Assembly: GCA_002344345.1 (NCBI GenBank)
Contig: DDTL01000043.1
Span: 1-30,026 of the forward strand
Direction: 5' to 3'
DNA from: Saprospiraceae bacterium UBA2365
Lineage (GTDB): Bacteria; Bacteroidota; Bacteroidia; Chitinophagales; Saprospiraceae
DNA: 30,026 nt
Made by a program: the position numbers and the translations under genes
Shown here: positions 16,508-23,960 of the stretch, in pieces
How positions within the stretch are numbered: the stretch's first letter is position 1
Layout: each line of letters starts with the position of its first letter
Notes under the pieces: generated by a model
Databases searched by the model: none
Told to the model about the DNA's origin: nothing
The model's input: the letters and a program-made list of their open reading frames with translations, nothing else

Positions 16508-18007
16508 TTACTTAATATAATACAATGGTACATCAGGACCTAACGGCCATTCGAAATAAACCCATCCAATCAATAATGCTGTCCATGCAATAAAAAATGC
16601 GATCGTATAGGGCAACATACTTGCGATAATGGTACCAATGCCTGCTTTTTCATCATATTTTTGATAATACACAATAATCAAAGCAAAAAAGCTCATCATC
16701 GGTGTGATGACATTTGTAATACTGTCACCTACGCGGAAAACGGCCTGTGAAAGTTCGGGCGAATAGCCCAGCAACATGAATATTGGAACGAATACAGGCC
16801 CGATGATCGCCCATTTGGCAGAAGCGCTACCCATGAACAAGTTGATAAAAGCAGAAAGAAGAATAAATAATATGATCAGTGTAAAAATGCTCAGATCTGC
16901 ATTTTGAAGCAAACCTGCACCTTTTATTGCGATCAGAAGGCCTAGGTTGCTCCATTTGAACCATGCAACGAACTGGGAAGCGAAAAACACCAGCACCAAA
17001 AATGCTACCAGGCCTTTAAAACTGGTATTCATGCCATTGATGACATCACTGTGTTTTTTGAAAGTTCCAGCCACATATCCATAAACAATGCCGCTTGTGG
17101 CAGACATAATAAATAAAACTGCAATAAAACCCTTCAAAACAGGCGTGTGAAGCACTGAATTATCTGTTCCTCTTAAAAATCCATGATCAGGATACAAACC
17201 CCAAAATATCAGCAACAGAAATACAGATACCACCACAGATGCCCAAACAAGTCCTTTTTTCTCTGGTTGTGTAAGCCCTTTGATCTCTTCCTGCACCACA
17301 TTGCCGGTATAATGTCCAAGTCTGGGTTCTACAAACGCTTTGGTCACCCACGTACCTACAAATGAGATCATAATGGCAGATACTGCCATAAAATAGTAAT
17401 TTGCGGTTGGCATGACATAATAATCCGGATCAATGATCCTTGCAGCCTCTGTGGATAAACCTGCCAACAATGGATCGATGGTGCCAATAAATAAATTTGC
17501 GCTAAATCCTCCACTCACTCCGGCAAATGCTGCCGACATACCAGCTATCGGATTCCTGCCCAGCGAATGAAAGATCACACCTGATAAGGGAATGATCAGC
17601 AGATATCCAAGGTCTGAGGCAGTATTGGAAACCACCCCTGTCAAAACGATCATGAAGGTGATGGAATTTTTTGGAGCTTTAAGCAGTAAAAAATTAACTG
17701 CTGAACGGATCAAACCACTGCTTTCTGCAACACCTATACCAAGTAAGGCTACCATCACAATTCCTAAGGGTGCAAATCCGGTGTAACTTTCCACCATTTC
17801 AAGTAAAATCCTGTGCAAACCTTCCTTTGAGATCAGATTAACTACCTGCACATGTTCACCTGTTGCCGGATGAATAGCCTGCCAGTCAAAAAAATAACCA
17901 ATCCAGGAAAAAAACAATGTGATGATTGCCAGTAAACCGAACAAAGCTGCCGGATGAGGCAAGGCATTTCCCACTTTTTCTATTCTCTCAAAAAATCTTA
18001 TCTTCAT
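16508..18007 (-). CDS. AbgT family transporter
   Basis: A 499-aa inner-membrane protein with about 11-13 hydrophobic spans. The AbgT family includes E. coli AbgT (p-aminobenzoyl-glutamate uptake) and MtrF/YdaH (sulfonamide and p-aminobenzoate export). Family features are visible: GVVSNTASDLGY at 124-135 and GGFSANLFIGTIDPLLAG at 166-183, the latter being part of the re-entrant loop region, and the late motif ITNVITPMMSFFALII near the C-terminus. The start MKIRFFERIEKVGNALPHP is typical. Direction and substrate cannot be read from sequence. Folate-related genes (thyA, folK) lie within 10 kb, but not in the same operon. Confidence 0.93.
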   Translation of the reverse strand: MKIRFFERIEKVGNALPHPAALFGLLAIITLFFSWIGYFFDWQAIHPATGEHVQVVNLISKEGLHRILLEMVESYTGFAPLGIVMVALLGIGVAESSGLIRSAVNFLLLKAPKNSITFMIVLTGVVSNTASDLGYLLIIPLSGVIFHSLGRNPIAGMSAAFAGVSGGFSANLFIGTIDPLLAGLSTEAARIIDPDYYVMPTANYYFMAVSAIMISFVGTWVTKAFVEPRLGHYTGNVVQEEIKGLTQPEKKGLVWASVVVSVFLLLIFWGLYPDHGFLRGTDNSVLHTPVLKGFIAVLFIMSATSGIVYGYVAGTFKKHSDVINGMNTSFKGLVAFLVLVFFASQFVAWFKWSNLGLLIAIKGAGLLQNADLSIFTLIILFILLSAFINLFMGSASAKWAIIGPVFVPIFMLLGYSPELSQAVFRVGDSITNVITPMMSFFALIIVYYQKYDEKAGIGTIIASMLPYTIAFFIAWTALLIGWVYFEWPLGPDVPLYYIK

Positions 18008-18781
18008 AGGAACTCAAAGTTGAATGTGATGTTGTTTTGGAACTATGATTTTAATCTGAATACCTTTTGAGCAAACCAGCCTGGCTTTTTTCGCATTGAT
18101 TGCATTATTTTCAGGACAACTAAAACTAAATTATCTGATTTTCAAGATTTTGCTTTAATTATCAGGAATAATTTTCAACAAGGTTTAAATTAAATCATAT
18201 TGTTTATGTTTGTAAATATCTGTAAAACAGCTTTAAGCAGCACAAATATAATATTTAATCAGGAATCTTGAAATATATACGGGCTTTCGCATGGCTGTGT
18301 CCATGAACGACATATTTTTCAGATGATCGTTTTCAGGTAAAAAATATTCCCTTTATGGTTGAAAAGACCTGGATTCGTTTAAATAAAGCTTGTTTTGTAT
18401 CGAAAATGATTAGACATCTTAACAAAGATTGTTGCATAAAAGTGGTTAATTCAGCCAAACCCATCTATACTTTCCATATTTGGAATTTTATTGCCGCAGG
18501 CGAAACAAATATTCTGAGTATTGAATTCAAAGCATTATGAAATCATAGGATATCGCATGGCAGATTTCCTTTTTTTAAGGCGTTACAACAGGAATGTTTA
18601 GTCAATTGTATTTTAATTGAGAATAATCGGGCTGTTTCCGTTTACCATTGGAAGGATACATGAAATTAGCTTCAGGAAGTCAGAATAAAGGAATCGTTAA
18701 TCATTCAAAGTTTATTATATAGAAGGTTTTACAAAAAAATCTTTATTTTGCAAACTATTCAGCATTAATCAATTCTGAAAT
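18008..18781. other. Large non-coding gap between divergent genes
   Basis: About 770 bases between the divergent transporter and K+ channel genes. It is AT-rich. A 61-codon frame at 18355-18540 is not recognised and has no support as a gene. A short hairpin (TCAATT / AATTGA near 18600-18620) is weak. A TATTTTG at 18744-18750, close to the channel start, resembles a -7 box with one T fewer than the consensus. No RNA gene was recognised. The length is unusual for this gene-dense window and could hold a small RNA or decayed gene. Confidence 0.45.
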
Positions 18782-19597
18782 ATGGACATTCAGAAACTCA
18801 GAAAAAAACTTTTCAGCATTATTTTTGAATCGGACACCCGGGATGGGAGGTTGTTTGATCAAGCAGTGCTGATTTTGATTTTGATCAGCATTTTAACAGT
18901 TATCGCAGAGACGACCAGTTTATATGATGCGAAATACCATCATGTTTTTATCGTTATTGAATGGTTCATCAGCATTTTGTTTACGATTGAATATCTATTG
19001 AGAATTTGGGTTTCTTCAAAACCCCGAAAGTATATTTTTAGTTTTTATGGAATCATAGATCTTCTGGCTATTTTACCGTTGTATATCAGTTTGATATTCT
19101 TTCAAGCAAAATCTATGACCGTTATAAGAGCCTTGAGGTTGTTAAGAGTTTTCAGGATTTTGAAACTTGGGCATTTTACCCGTCAGTCAATGGTTATTGC
19201 CAGATCTATCAGGCAAAGTATGCCAAAAATCACCGTTTTTTTTTATTTTGTTGTTATTTTGGTCGTGGTTTTTGGTTCTATCATGTATCTGGTGGAAGGT
19301 GGTGTCAATGAAGGTTTTAGCAGTATACCCCAAAGCATCTATTGGGCTGTGGTGACTTTGACCACGGTTGGTTATGGAGATGTTTCTCCGATCACACCAC
19401 TGGGAAAATTTCTTTCATCACTGCTGATGATCGCAGGTTATGCCATCATTGCAGTTCCTACCGGCATTATTACTGCTGAAATGGGTCGGACCAAGGCACA
19501 CGACAAAAACATTTCAATTTGCTGCAGAACCTGCTTGTCAGAAGATCATGATTCCGATGCGGTATTTTGTAAAAAATGTGGGGAGAAACTGAATTGA
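18782..19597 (+). CDS. Voltage-gated potassium channel with C-terminal zinc ribbon
   Basis: A six-helix Kv-type channel of 271 aa. S1 lies about 27-45 and S2 about 55-76. S4 is clear, with a positive residue every third position: Arg116, Arg119, Arg122, Arg125, Lys128. The pore loop carries the potassium selectivity filter TTVGYGD (194-200), followed by S6 with a gating PTG (226-228). After S6 there is only a short linker and a four-cysteine zinc ribbon: Cys248-x2-Cys251 and Cys263-x2-Cys266. There is no RCK/TrkA or cyclic-nucleotide domain. The gene has its own upstream region; the promoter of holA overlaps its stop codon. Confidence 0.94.
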   Translation: MDIQKLRKKLFSIIFESDTRDGRLFDQAVLILILISILTVIAETTSLYDAKYHHVFIVIEWFISILFTIEYLLRIWVSSKPRKYIFSFYGIIDLLAILPLYISLIFFQAKSMTVIRALRLLRVFRILKLGHFTRQSMVIARSIRQSMPKITVFFYFVVILVVVFGSIMYLVEGGVNEGFSSIPQSIYWAVVTLTTVGYGDVSPITPLGKFLSSLLMIAGYAIIAVPTGIITAEMGRTKAHDKNISICCRTCLSEDHDSDAVFCKKCGEKLN

Positions 19598-19620
19598 CCA
19601 TTGATGAAGTACTAACTTTG
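19594..19620 (+). promoter_or_regulatory. Putative holA promoter overlapping the K+ channel stop codon
   Basis: A TAACTTTG box at 19613-19620 matches the Bacteroidota -7 consensus TAnnTTTG exactly. A TTG at 19594-19596 lies 16 bases upstream. The box ends 20 bases before the TTG start codon of holA, so holA probably has its own promoter. Confidence 0.5.
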
Positions 19621-19640
19621 CAAACTTAAAATGTCTTAAT

Positions 19641-20642
19641 TTGGAATACAAAGACCTGTTAAAGTCCGTTAAAGGCCGCCAATGGGAACCGGTATACTTT
19701 CTGCAGGGAGAAGAAGGTTTTTTTATTGATGAGATCACCGATCTGATCCAGGCCAGTTTGCTTACTGCAGATCAAAAAGCTTTCAATGAGTTTGTCCTTT
19801 ACGGAAAAGATGCTGCTCCAAGGCAAATCCTCGATCTTGCGATACAATACCCTATGATGGCGGATTACAAGCTGGTGATTGTCAAAGAAGCTCAGGAACT
19901 AAAGAAGCTTGATGAACTGAAATCTTACTTTGAGAAACCAAATCCCAAGACTGTACTGGTTTTCAACTATAAATATAAAACCATCGATGGCAGAACAGCC
20001 ATTGGGAAAGCGATCTCAAACCATTGTACTCTTTTTACTGCAAAAAAACTTTATGACAATCAGGTTCCCGACTGGATTGAAAAACAAGGCGCAAAATATA
20101 ATTTGACGATCAGTCATGAGGCTGCATTTATGATGCAATCACTTTTGGGAACCGACCTTTCCAAGGCAGACAAGGAAATTCAAAAACTTTCAACATCTCT
20201 GGGAGATAGCAAAACAGTGGGAATCAATGAGGTGAAGGAACACATCGCACAAAGCAAGGATTTCAATGTTTTTGAATTGACAAGCGCGATGGCTGCCAAA
20301 GATATTTTGAAAGTGAATACCATCATACAATACTTCAACAACAATCCAAAATCACACAATATCAATTCGATCATTCCTACTCTCACCAGTTATTTCTCCA
20401 AAGTCTGGATATTGCATGATGCAGCAAATGAATCTGAGGCAAAAAAACTTCAGCTTATGGGATTAAAATCGGGATTTTTCCTGAAAGAATACCTGACTGC
20501 GACTAAAAATTACCCCTTAAACAAAGTTTTTCAGGTATTTTCCATTTTGAAGGAATATGACTTAAGGTCTAAAGGCGTTGACAACAAAAGTACCAGTCAG
20601 CAGGCTTTGTTGCAGGAAATGATTTTTAAGATCCTGCATTAA
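19641..20642 (+). CDS. holA: DNA polymerase III subunit delta
   Basis: HolA is the delta subunit of the clamp loader, which opens the beta sliding clamp. The 333-aa length matches the family. The N-terminal AAA+-like module opens with the conserved PVYFLQGEE (17-25, a loop without a functional Walker A) and FIDEI. Later segments such as VVKEAQELKKLDEL, FNYKYKTIDGR and DKEIQKLSTSLGD follow the pattern of Bacteroidota HolA. No ATG lies in frame between an upstream TGA at 19605 and the TTG at 19641, and the TTG gives the expected N-terminus (MEYKDLLKSV), so a TTG start is called. A promoter-like box lies just upstream. The stop codon touches the left arm of a foldback element. Confidence 0.92.
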   Translation: MEYKDLLKSVKGRQWEPVYFLQGEEGFFIDEITDLIQASLLTADQKAFNEFVLYGKDAAPRQILDLAIQYPMMADYKLVIVKEAQELKKLDELKSYFEKPNPKTVLVFNYKYKTIDGRTAIGKAISNHCTLFTAKKLYDNQVPDWIEKQGAKYNLTISHEAAFMMQSLLGTDLSKADKEIQKLSTSLGDSKTVGINEVKEHIAQSKDFNVFELTSAMAAKDILKVNTIIQYFNNNPKSHNINSIIPTLTSYFSKVWILHDAANESEAKKLQLMGLKSGFFLKEYLTATKNYPLNKVFQVFSILKEYDLRSKGVDNKSTSQQALLQEMIFKILH

Positions 20643-20870
20643 AAATTTGAGTATGCTCTGAAAAGTCTTTGCCCCCAAAATCCCCACTGACGTTTTCAGT
20701 CAGTACAGGCACTGACGTTTTCAGTCAGTACACACCTAAAAGAGGACTTTTAATTTGTTGATTTTCAATTGTTTATCTTTAGTCTTATGCTGATCGATGA
20801 CGTCAGTAGATTGGGGTAAAAAACGATTGAAAATCAACAAATTGGACTTTTCGGAGCAGACTCAAATTTT
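20642..20870. repeat. Nested foldback (inverted-repeat) element between convergent genes
   Basis: Outer arms at 20642-20667 and 20845-20870 are 26 nt, complementary at 24 positions, with one G.U-type pair and one mismatch on the + strand. Inner arms at 20752-20774 and 20821-20843 are 23 nt, complementary at 22 with one G.U-type pair. On the right, inner and outer arms are separated by one base; on the left, 84 bases separate them and hold a tandem pair of small hairpins. The 46-nt loop contains the palindrome TGACGTCA (20798-20805), which continues as an inverted match (ACTGACGT) to the tandem units. The element starts in the holA stop codon and ends 6 bases before the antiporter stop codon, so it could act as a structured 3' UTR or terminator for both. 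Confidence 0.85.
20685..20732. repeat. Tandem pair of hairpin-forming 23-mers inside the foldback element
   Basis: Two identical 23-base units at 20685-20707 and 20710-20732 have a period of 25. Each contains ACTGAC and GTCAGT as a 6-bp stem around the loop GTTTTCA. A third, inverted partial copy (ACTGACGT on the minus strand) lies in the loop of the inner stem near 20800-20806. Confidence 0.85.
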
Positions 20871-20876
20871 GCAGAA

Positions 20877-21839
20877 TCAAACTTCCTGAGAAATCATATA
20901 TCCCAGATATCCAAGGTATGCGATCAGCAACAAGGAGGCCTCCCATCTGTCAAGTGTATGTCTTTTACCAACGAACATTGCTCCAAAAACAAACAAAGTA
21001 CCGATTACAAGAATGACCAGATCTCTGTTAAATACAACATCATAATCCAAAGGTGAGATCAGGGAGCTGACGCCTAAAATCAGGAAAATATTGAAAATAT
21101 TGGAACCAACAATATTTCCGACAGCAATATCATTATTCTTTTTAAGTGCAGCTACAACAGAAGTTGCAAGTTCAGGTAATGAAGTTCCGGCTGCAACTAT
21201 CGTTAAACCGATGATCTTATCACTCACATTCAATGCTTTAGCTATTTCAATGGCGTTATCAACCACCAACTTGCCACCTATCACCAAACCTGCAAGTCCT
21301 CCGATGATCATCAGGGTAGCCCATTTGGTGGCAATCATTTTTTGTTGTTCTGGGTGAGATTCAGGATCAGACTGTAACTGTTTATATACATAAAGCAGAA
21401 AAGAAACGAAAAATATCAGAAGGACAATTCCGTCAAACCAATTCAGGGTTTTTAAACCTCCATGAAACACACCATTTGCCAGGAATGCAAGGATGCCAAC
21501 AGCTAAAAGAGAATAAGGGATTTCTTTCCATACCGTGCTGGACTTGACTGCTAAAGGAGTTATGATACCTGCAATACCCAAAATAATAAATAAGTTGAAA
21601 TTATTGCTACCTATTACATTTCCGAATACAATATTGTCATAGCCATTAAATGAACCTATCAAATTGACAACCAATTCAGGAGCTGAAGTTCCAAATGCAA
21701 CAATGGTCAAACCTATGGCCAGGTCAGAAACTTTCAGTCTTTTTGCGACAGCAGAGGCACCGTCCACCAGCCAGTCTGCGCCTTTAACCAAAACAACGAG
21801 TCCAAGAATTAGGATTAAAAAATTGATAAATAATGCCAT
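20877..21839 (-). CDS. Calcium/sodium antiporter, CaCA family (YrbG-like)
   Basis: A 320-aa inner-membrane cation exchanger with about ten helices. Two inverted alpha repeats are visible. The first has GTSAPE (50-55) and GNVIGSNNFN (73-82); the second has GTSLPE (218-223) and GNIVGSNIFN (241-250). The acidic residues Glu55 and Glu223 are the expected cation ligands. A hydrophilic loop around 155-170 separates the halves. Family members exchange Na+ for Ca2+ or related cations; the ion pair is not readable from sequence. It follows thyA on the same strand with a 12-base gap, so the two probably share a transcript that ends in the foldback element. Confidence 0.94.
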   Translation of the reverse strand: MALFINFLILILGLVVLVKGADWLVDGASAVAKRLKVSDLAIGLTIVAFGTSAPELVVNLIGSFNGYDNIVFGNVIGSNNFNLFIILGIAGIITPLAVKSSTVWKEIPYSLLAVGILAFLANGVFHGGLKTLNWFDGIVLLIFFVSFLLYVYKQLQSDPESHPEQQKMIATKWATLMIIGGLAGLVIGGKLVVDNAIEIAKALNVSDKIIGLTIVAAGTSLPELATSVVAALKKNNDIAVGNIVGSNIFNIFLILGVSSLISPLDYDVVFNRDLVILVIGTLFVFGAMFVGKRHTLDRWEASLLLIAYLGYLGYMISQEV

Positions 21840-21851
21840 TTTTTTTATATT

Positions 21852-22646
21852 TTAAACCGAAATTTCTGCTCTGATCGCCGGATGCGGATCGTATCCTTCC
21901 AACTCAAAATCATCATATTGAAAATCATTGATTTCCTTTACGTCTGGATTGATCAACATGGTTGGAAGTTCTTTGGGTGCTCTGGTCAGCTGAAGACGTG
22001 CCTGTTCCTGATGATTGAGGTACAAATGAGCATCCCCGAATGTATGGATGAATTCACCCGTTTGTAATCCTGTTACATGGGCCATCATCATAGTGAGCAA
22101 TGCATAGGATGCAATATTGAACGGAACACCAAGGAAGGTATCTGCGGATCTTTGGTACAATTGGCAACTCAGTTTTCCATTGGCAACATAAAACTGAAAC
22201 AAGGCATGACATGGCGTCAAAGCCATTTGTTCAAGTTCGCCCACATTCCATGCATTGATCATGATCCTCCTCGAATCCGGGTTGGTCCTTAAAGTATTCA
22301 CTGCCTGACCGATCTGATCAATGATCCTTCCGTCAGGTGATTCCCAGCGGCGCCATTGCTTTCCATACACCGGACCTAAATCACCATGTTGATCAGCCCA
22401 TTCATTCCATATCCTGACTCCGTTGTCCTGTAGATATTTAATATTGGTATCTCCATTTAAAAACCAAAGCAATTCATGGATGATGGATTTGAAATGCAGT
22501 TTTTTGGTAGTGACCGCCGGAAAACCAAGAGACAGATCAAATCTCATCTGATAACCAAAAACACTGATCGTGCCTGTTCCCGTACGATCGCTTTTTTCAA
22601 CCCCGTTGTCGAGGATATGTTGAAGTAAATCCAGATATGCCTTCAT
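21852..22646 (-). CDS. thyA: Thymidylate synthase
   Basis: ThyA methylates dUMP to dTMP using 5,10-methylenetetrahydrofolate, giving dihydrofolate. The protein is 264 aa, the same length as the E. coli enzyme. Arg21 (SDRTGTG), the Arg126-Arg127 pair that holds the phosphate, and the nucleophile Cys146 in ALTPCHALFQF fall at the same numbers as in E. coli. The conserved stretches QLYQRSADTFLGVPFNIASY and the C-terminal YDPHPAIRAEISV are complete. The gene is upstream of the antiporter gene in a two-gene unit. The 150 bases before it, toward the Ppx/GppA gene, hold a weak hairpin (CCATTT / AAATGG) and no recognised promoter. Confidence 0.98.
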   Translation of the reverse strand: MKAYLDLLQHILDNGVEKSDRTGTGTISVFGYQMRFDLSLGFPAVTTKKLHFKSIIHELLWFLNGDTNIKYLQDNGVRIWNEWADQHGDLGPVYGKQWRRWESPDGRIIDQIGQAVNTLRTNPDSRRIMINAWNVGELEQMALTPCHALFQFYVANGKLSCQLYQRSADTFLGVPFNIASYALLTMMMAHVTGLQTGEFIHTFGDAHLYLNHQEQARLQLTRAPKELPTMLINPDVKEINDFQYDDFELEGYDPHPAIRAEISV

Positions 22647-22796
22647 CAGTTCATTTTTTTACCCACAAGGTGCAGGAAGTGAAATTATTTATTCATGTCG
22701 AGCCATTTCCTTTGATAAATGGATTAATCCTTCAATAATTCCTGCCATTAACAATCAATTAATGAATATGGTTCAATATGATCATTTCAAAAAAAA

Positions 22797-23684
22797 TTAA
22801 TTTTCAATATCATCTTTATACTGTTCCAATAACATGCCATCAGCTAATCCCATCCGGGGAACATAAGTAAAATCAATTTTAGCTGAACGCATTATACTTG
22901 TAAAGATCTCCAAAGCAGGAATGATCACGTCCGCCCTGTCAGGCTTGAGCAGAAGTTCTATGACTCTTTCTTCGTAACTCATTGATTTTAAATTATCCAA
23001 TACTGCATTTATTTCATCCAGACTAATGGTTTGAAGATATAGTTTTTGTAGTATTTTAGCCACTCGGTTGATGTTGCCACCGGTTCCAACTGCGGCCATT
23101 GGTACTCCCGGAATCTTATGTTCACTGATCCATTGTTCAATCTCTTTCCATGTCTGAGGATCATTTCTCCCCATCAATTCCCTGACTGTTCCGATGGGGA
23201 AAGAACGACTATTTTGCCTGACACCCTTAAAGATAACAGATAACTCTGTTGACCCACCTCCGATGTCTATGAAAAGATAAGGCATATCAGGCATGGGTTG
23301 GGTGTAAAAAGTGGACATGATCAGGTCGGCTTCTTTTTGTCCGTCAATGGCTTCAATAAAAATCCCAGTGCGTTTTCCCGCCATTTTGGTGATTTCACTG
23401 CTGTTTTTTGCTTCCCGTAATGCAGAAGTTGCATAAGCACGATATTTCTGTACGCCATAAACATCCATCAGTAATTTAAAACTCATGAGGGAGTTAACTA
23501 ACTGTTCCTGTTTGGGTTTTGAAATACTGCCGGTTTCAAAAACGTCTTTGCCCAATCGCAGCGGCACCCGCACCATTTCTACTTGTCTTGTCCTTAAAAA
23601 TCCGGCTGATTCAACAATGTATCCTATCAGTAAACGGCCAGCATTCGTTCCAATGTCTATCGCTCCATATAATTTGAGATCCAT
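22797..23684 (-). CDS. Ppx/GppA family phosphatase (short form)
   Basis: An ASKHA-fold phosphatase acting on polyphosphate or (p)ppGpp. The 295-aa protein has only the two core domains and lacks the C-terminal extensions of E. coli Ppx and GppA. The first phosphate motif is AIDIGTNAGRLLI (8-20) and the second IDIGGGSTELSV (139-150). The region EAIDGQKEADLI (111-122) keeps Glu118 as the candidate catalytic acid. Whether it prefers polyphosphate or pppGpp cannot be told from sequence. It has its own -7-like box upstream and is divergent from the alanine symporter gene. Confidence 0.92.
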   Translation of the reverse strand: MDLKLYGAIDIGTNAGRLLIGYIVESAGFLRTRQVEMVRVPLRLGKDVFETGSISKPKQEQLVNSLMSFKLLMDVYGVQKYRAYATSALREAKNSSEITKMAGKRTGIFIEAIDGQKEADLIMSTFYTQPMPDMPYLFIDIGGGSTELSVIFKGVRQNSRSFPIGTVRELMGRNDPQTWKEIEQWISEHKIPGVPMAAVGTGGNINRVAKILQKLYLQTISLDEINAVLDNLKSMSYEERVIELLLKPDRADVIIPALEIFTSIMRSAKIDFTYVPRMGLADGMLLEQYKDDIEN

Positions 23685-23703
23685 GATGGTAAGTTTGAAC
23701 TGG

Positions 23704-23711
23704 CAAAGATA
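23704..23711 (-). promoter_or_regulatory. Putative -7 box of the Ppx/GppA gene
   Basis: On the minus strand this reads TATCTTTG, an exact TAnnTTTG match, 19 bases before the start codon. No well-spaced -33 TTG was found (the nearest is 11 bases upstream). The rest of 23712-23960 is AT-rich and must also hold the promoter of the divergent symporter gene. Confidence 0.45.
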
Positions 23712-23960
23712 TCAGAAATTGCCAAGTCTGATATATTCAATAAAATAATATTTATTTTTCCGAAATATATATTATCTTCATCATTCATTTTATCAGAGGC
23801 CAGGATGGATGTGGTGGTCAGGATAAAACTTATGCTGCAAAATTCAGATTTTCACGGCGGTTTTGGCAGAAATAGAAATTTAATTCCATGTTGCTGCCCG
23901 GACATTAAAGAGGTTTGGAATCAATAATTTATATTTTCTTAAAAGGCAAACAATAGTCAT

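Noticed and set aside
18355..18540. 61-codon reading frame in the large gap
   Set aside because: No recognisable family, composition not convincing, no start-site or promoter support.
20685..20732. Two identical repeats that might start a CRISPR array
   Set aside because: The units are separated by only two bases, there are just two, and no cas gene is nearby; they are parts of a hairpin element.
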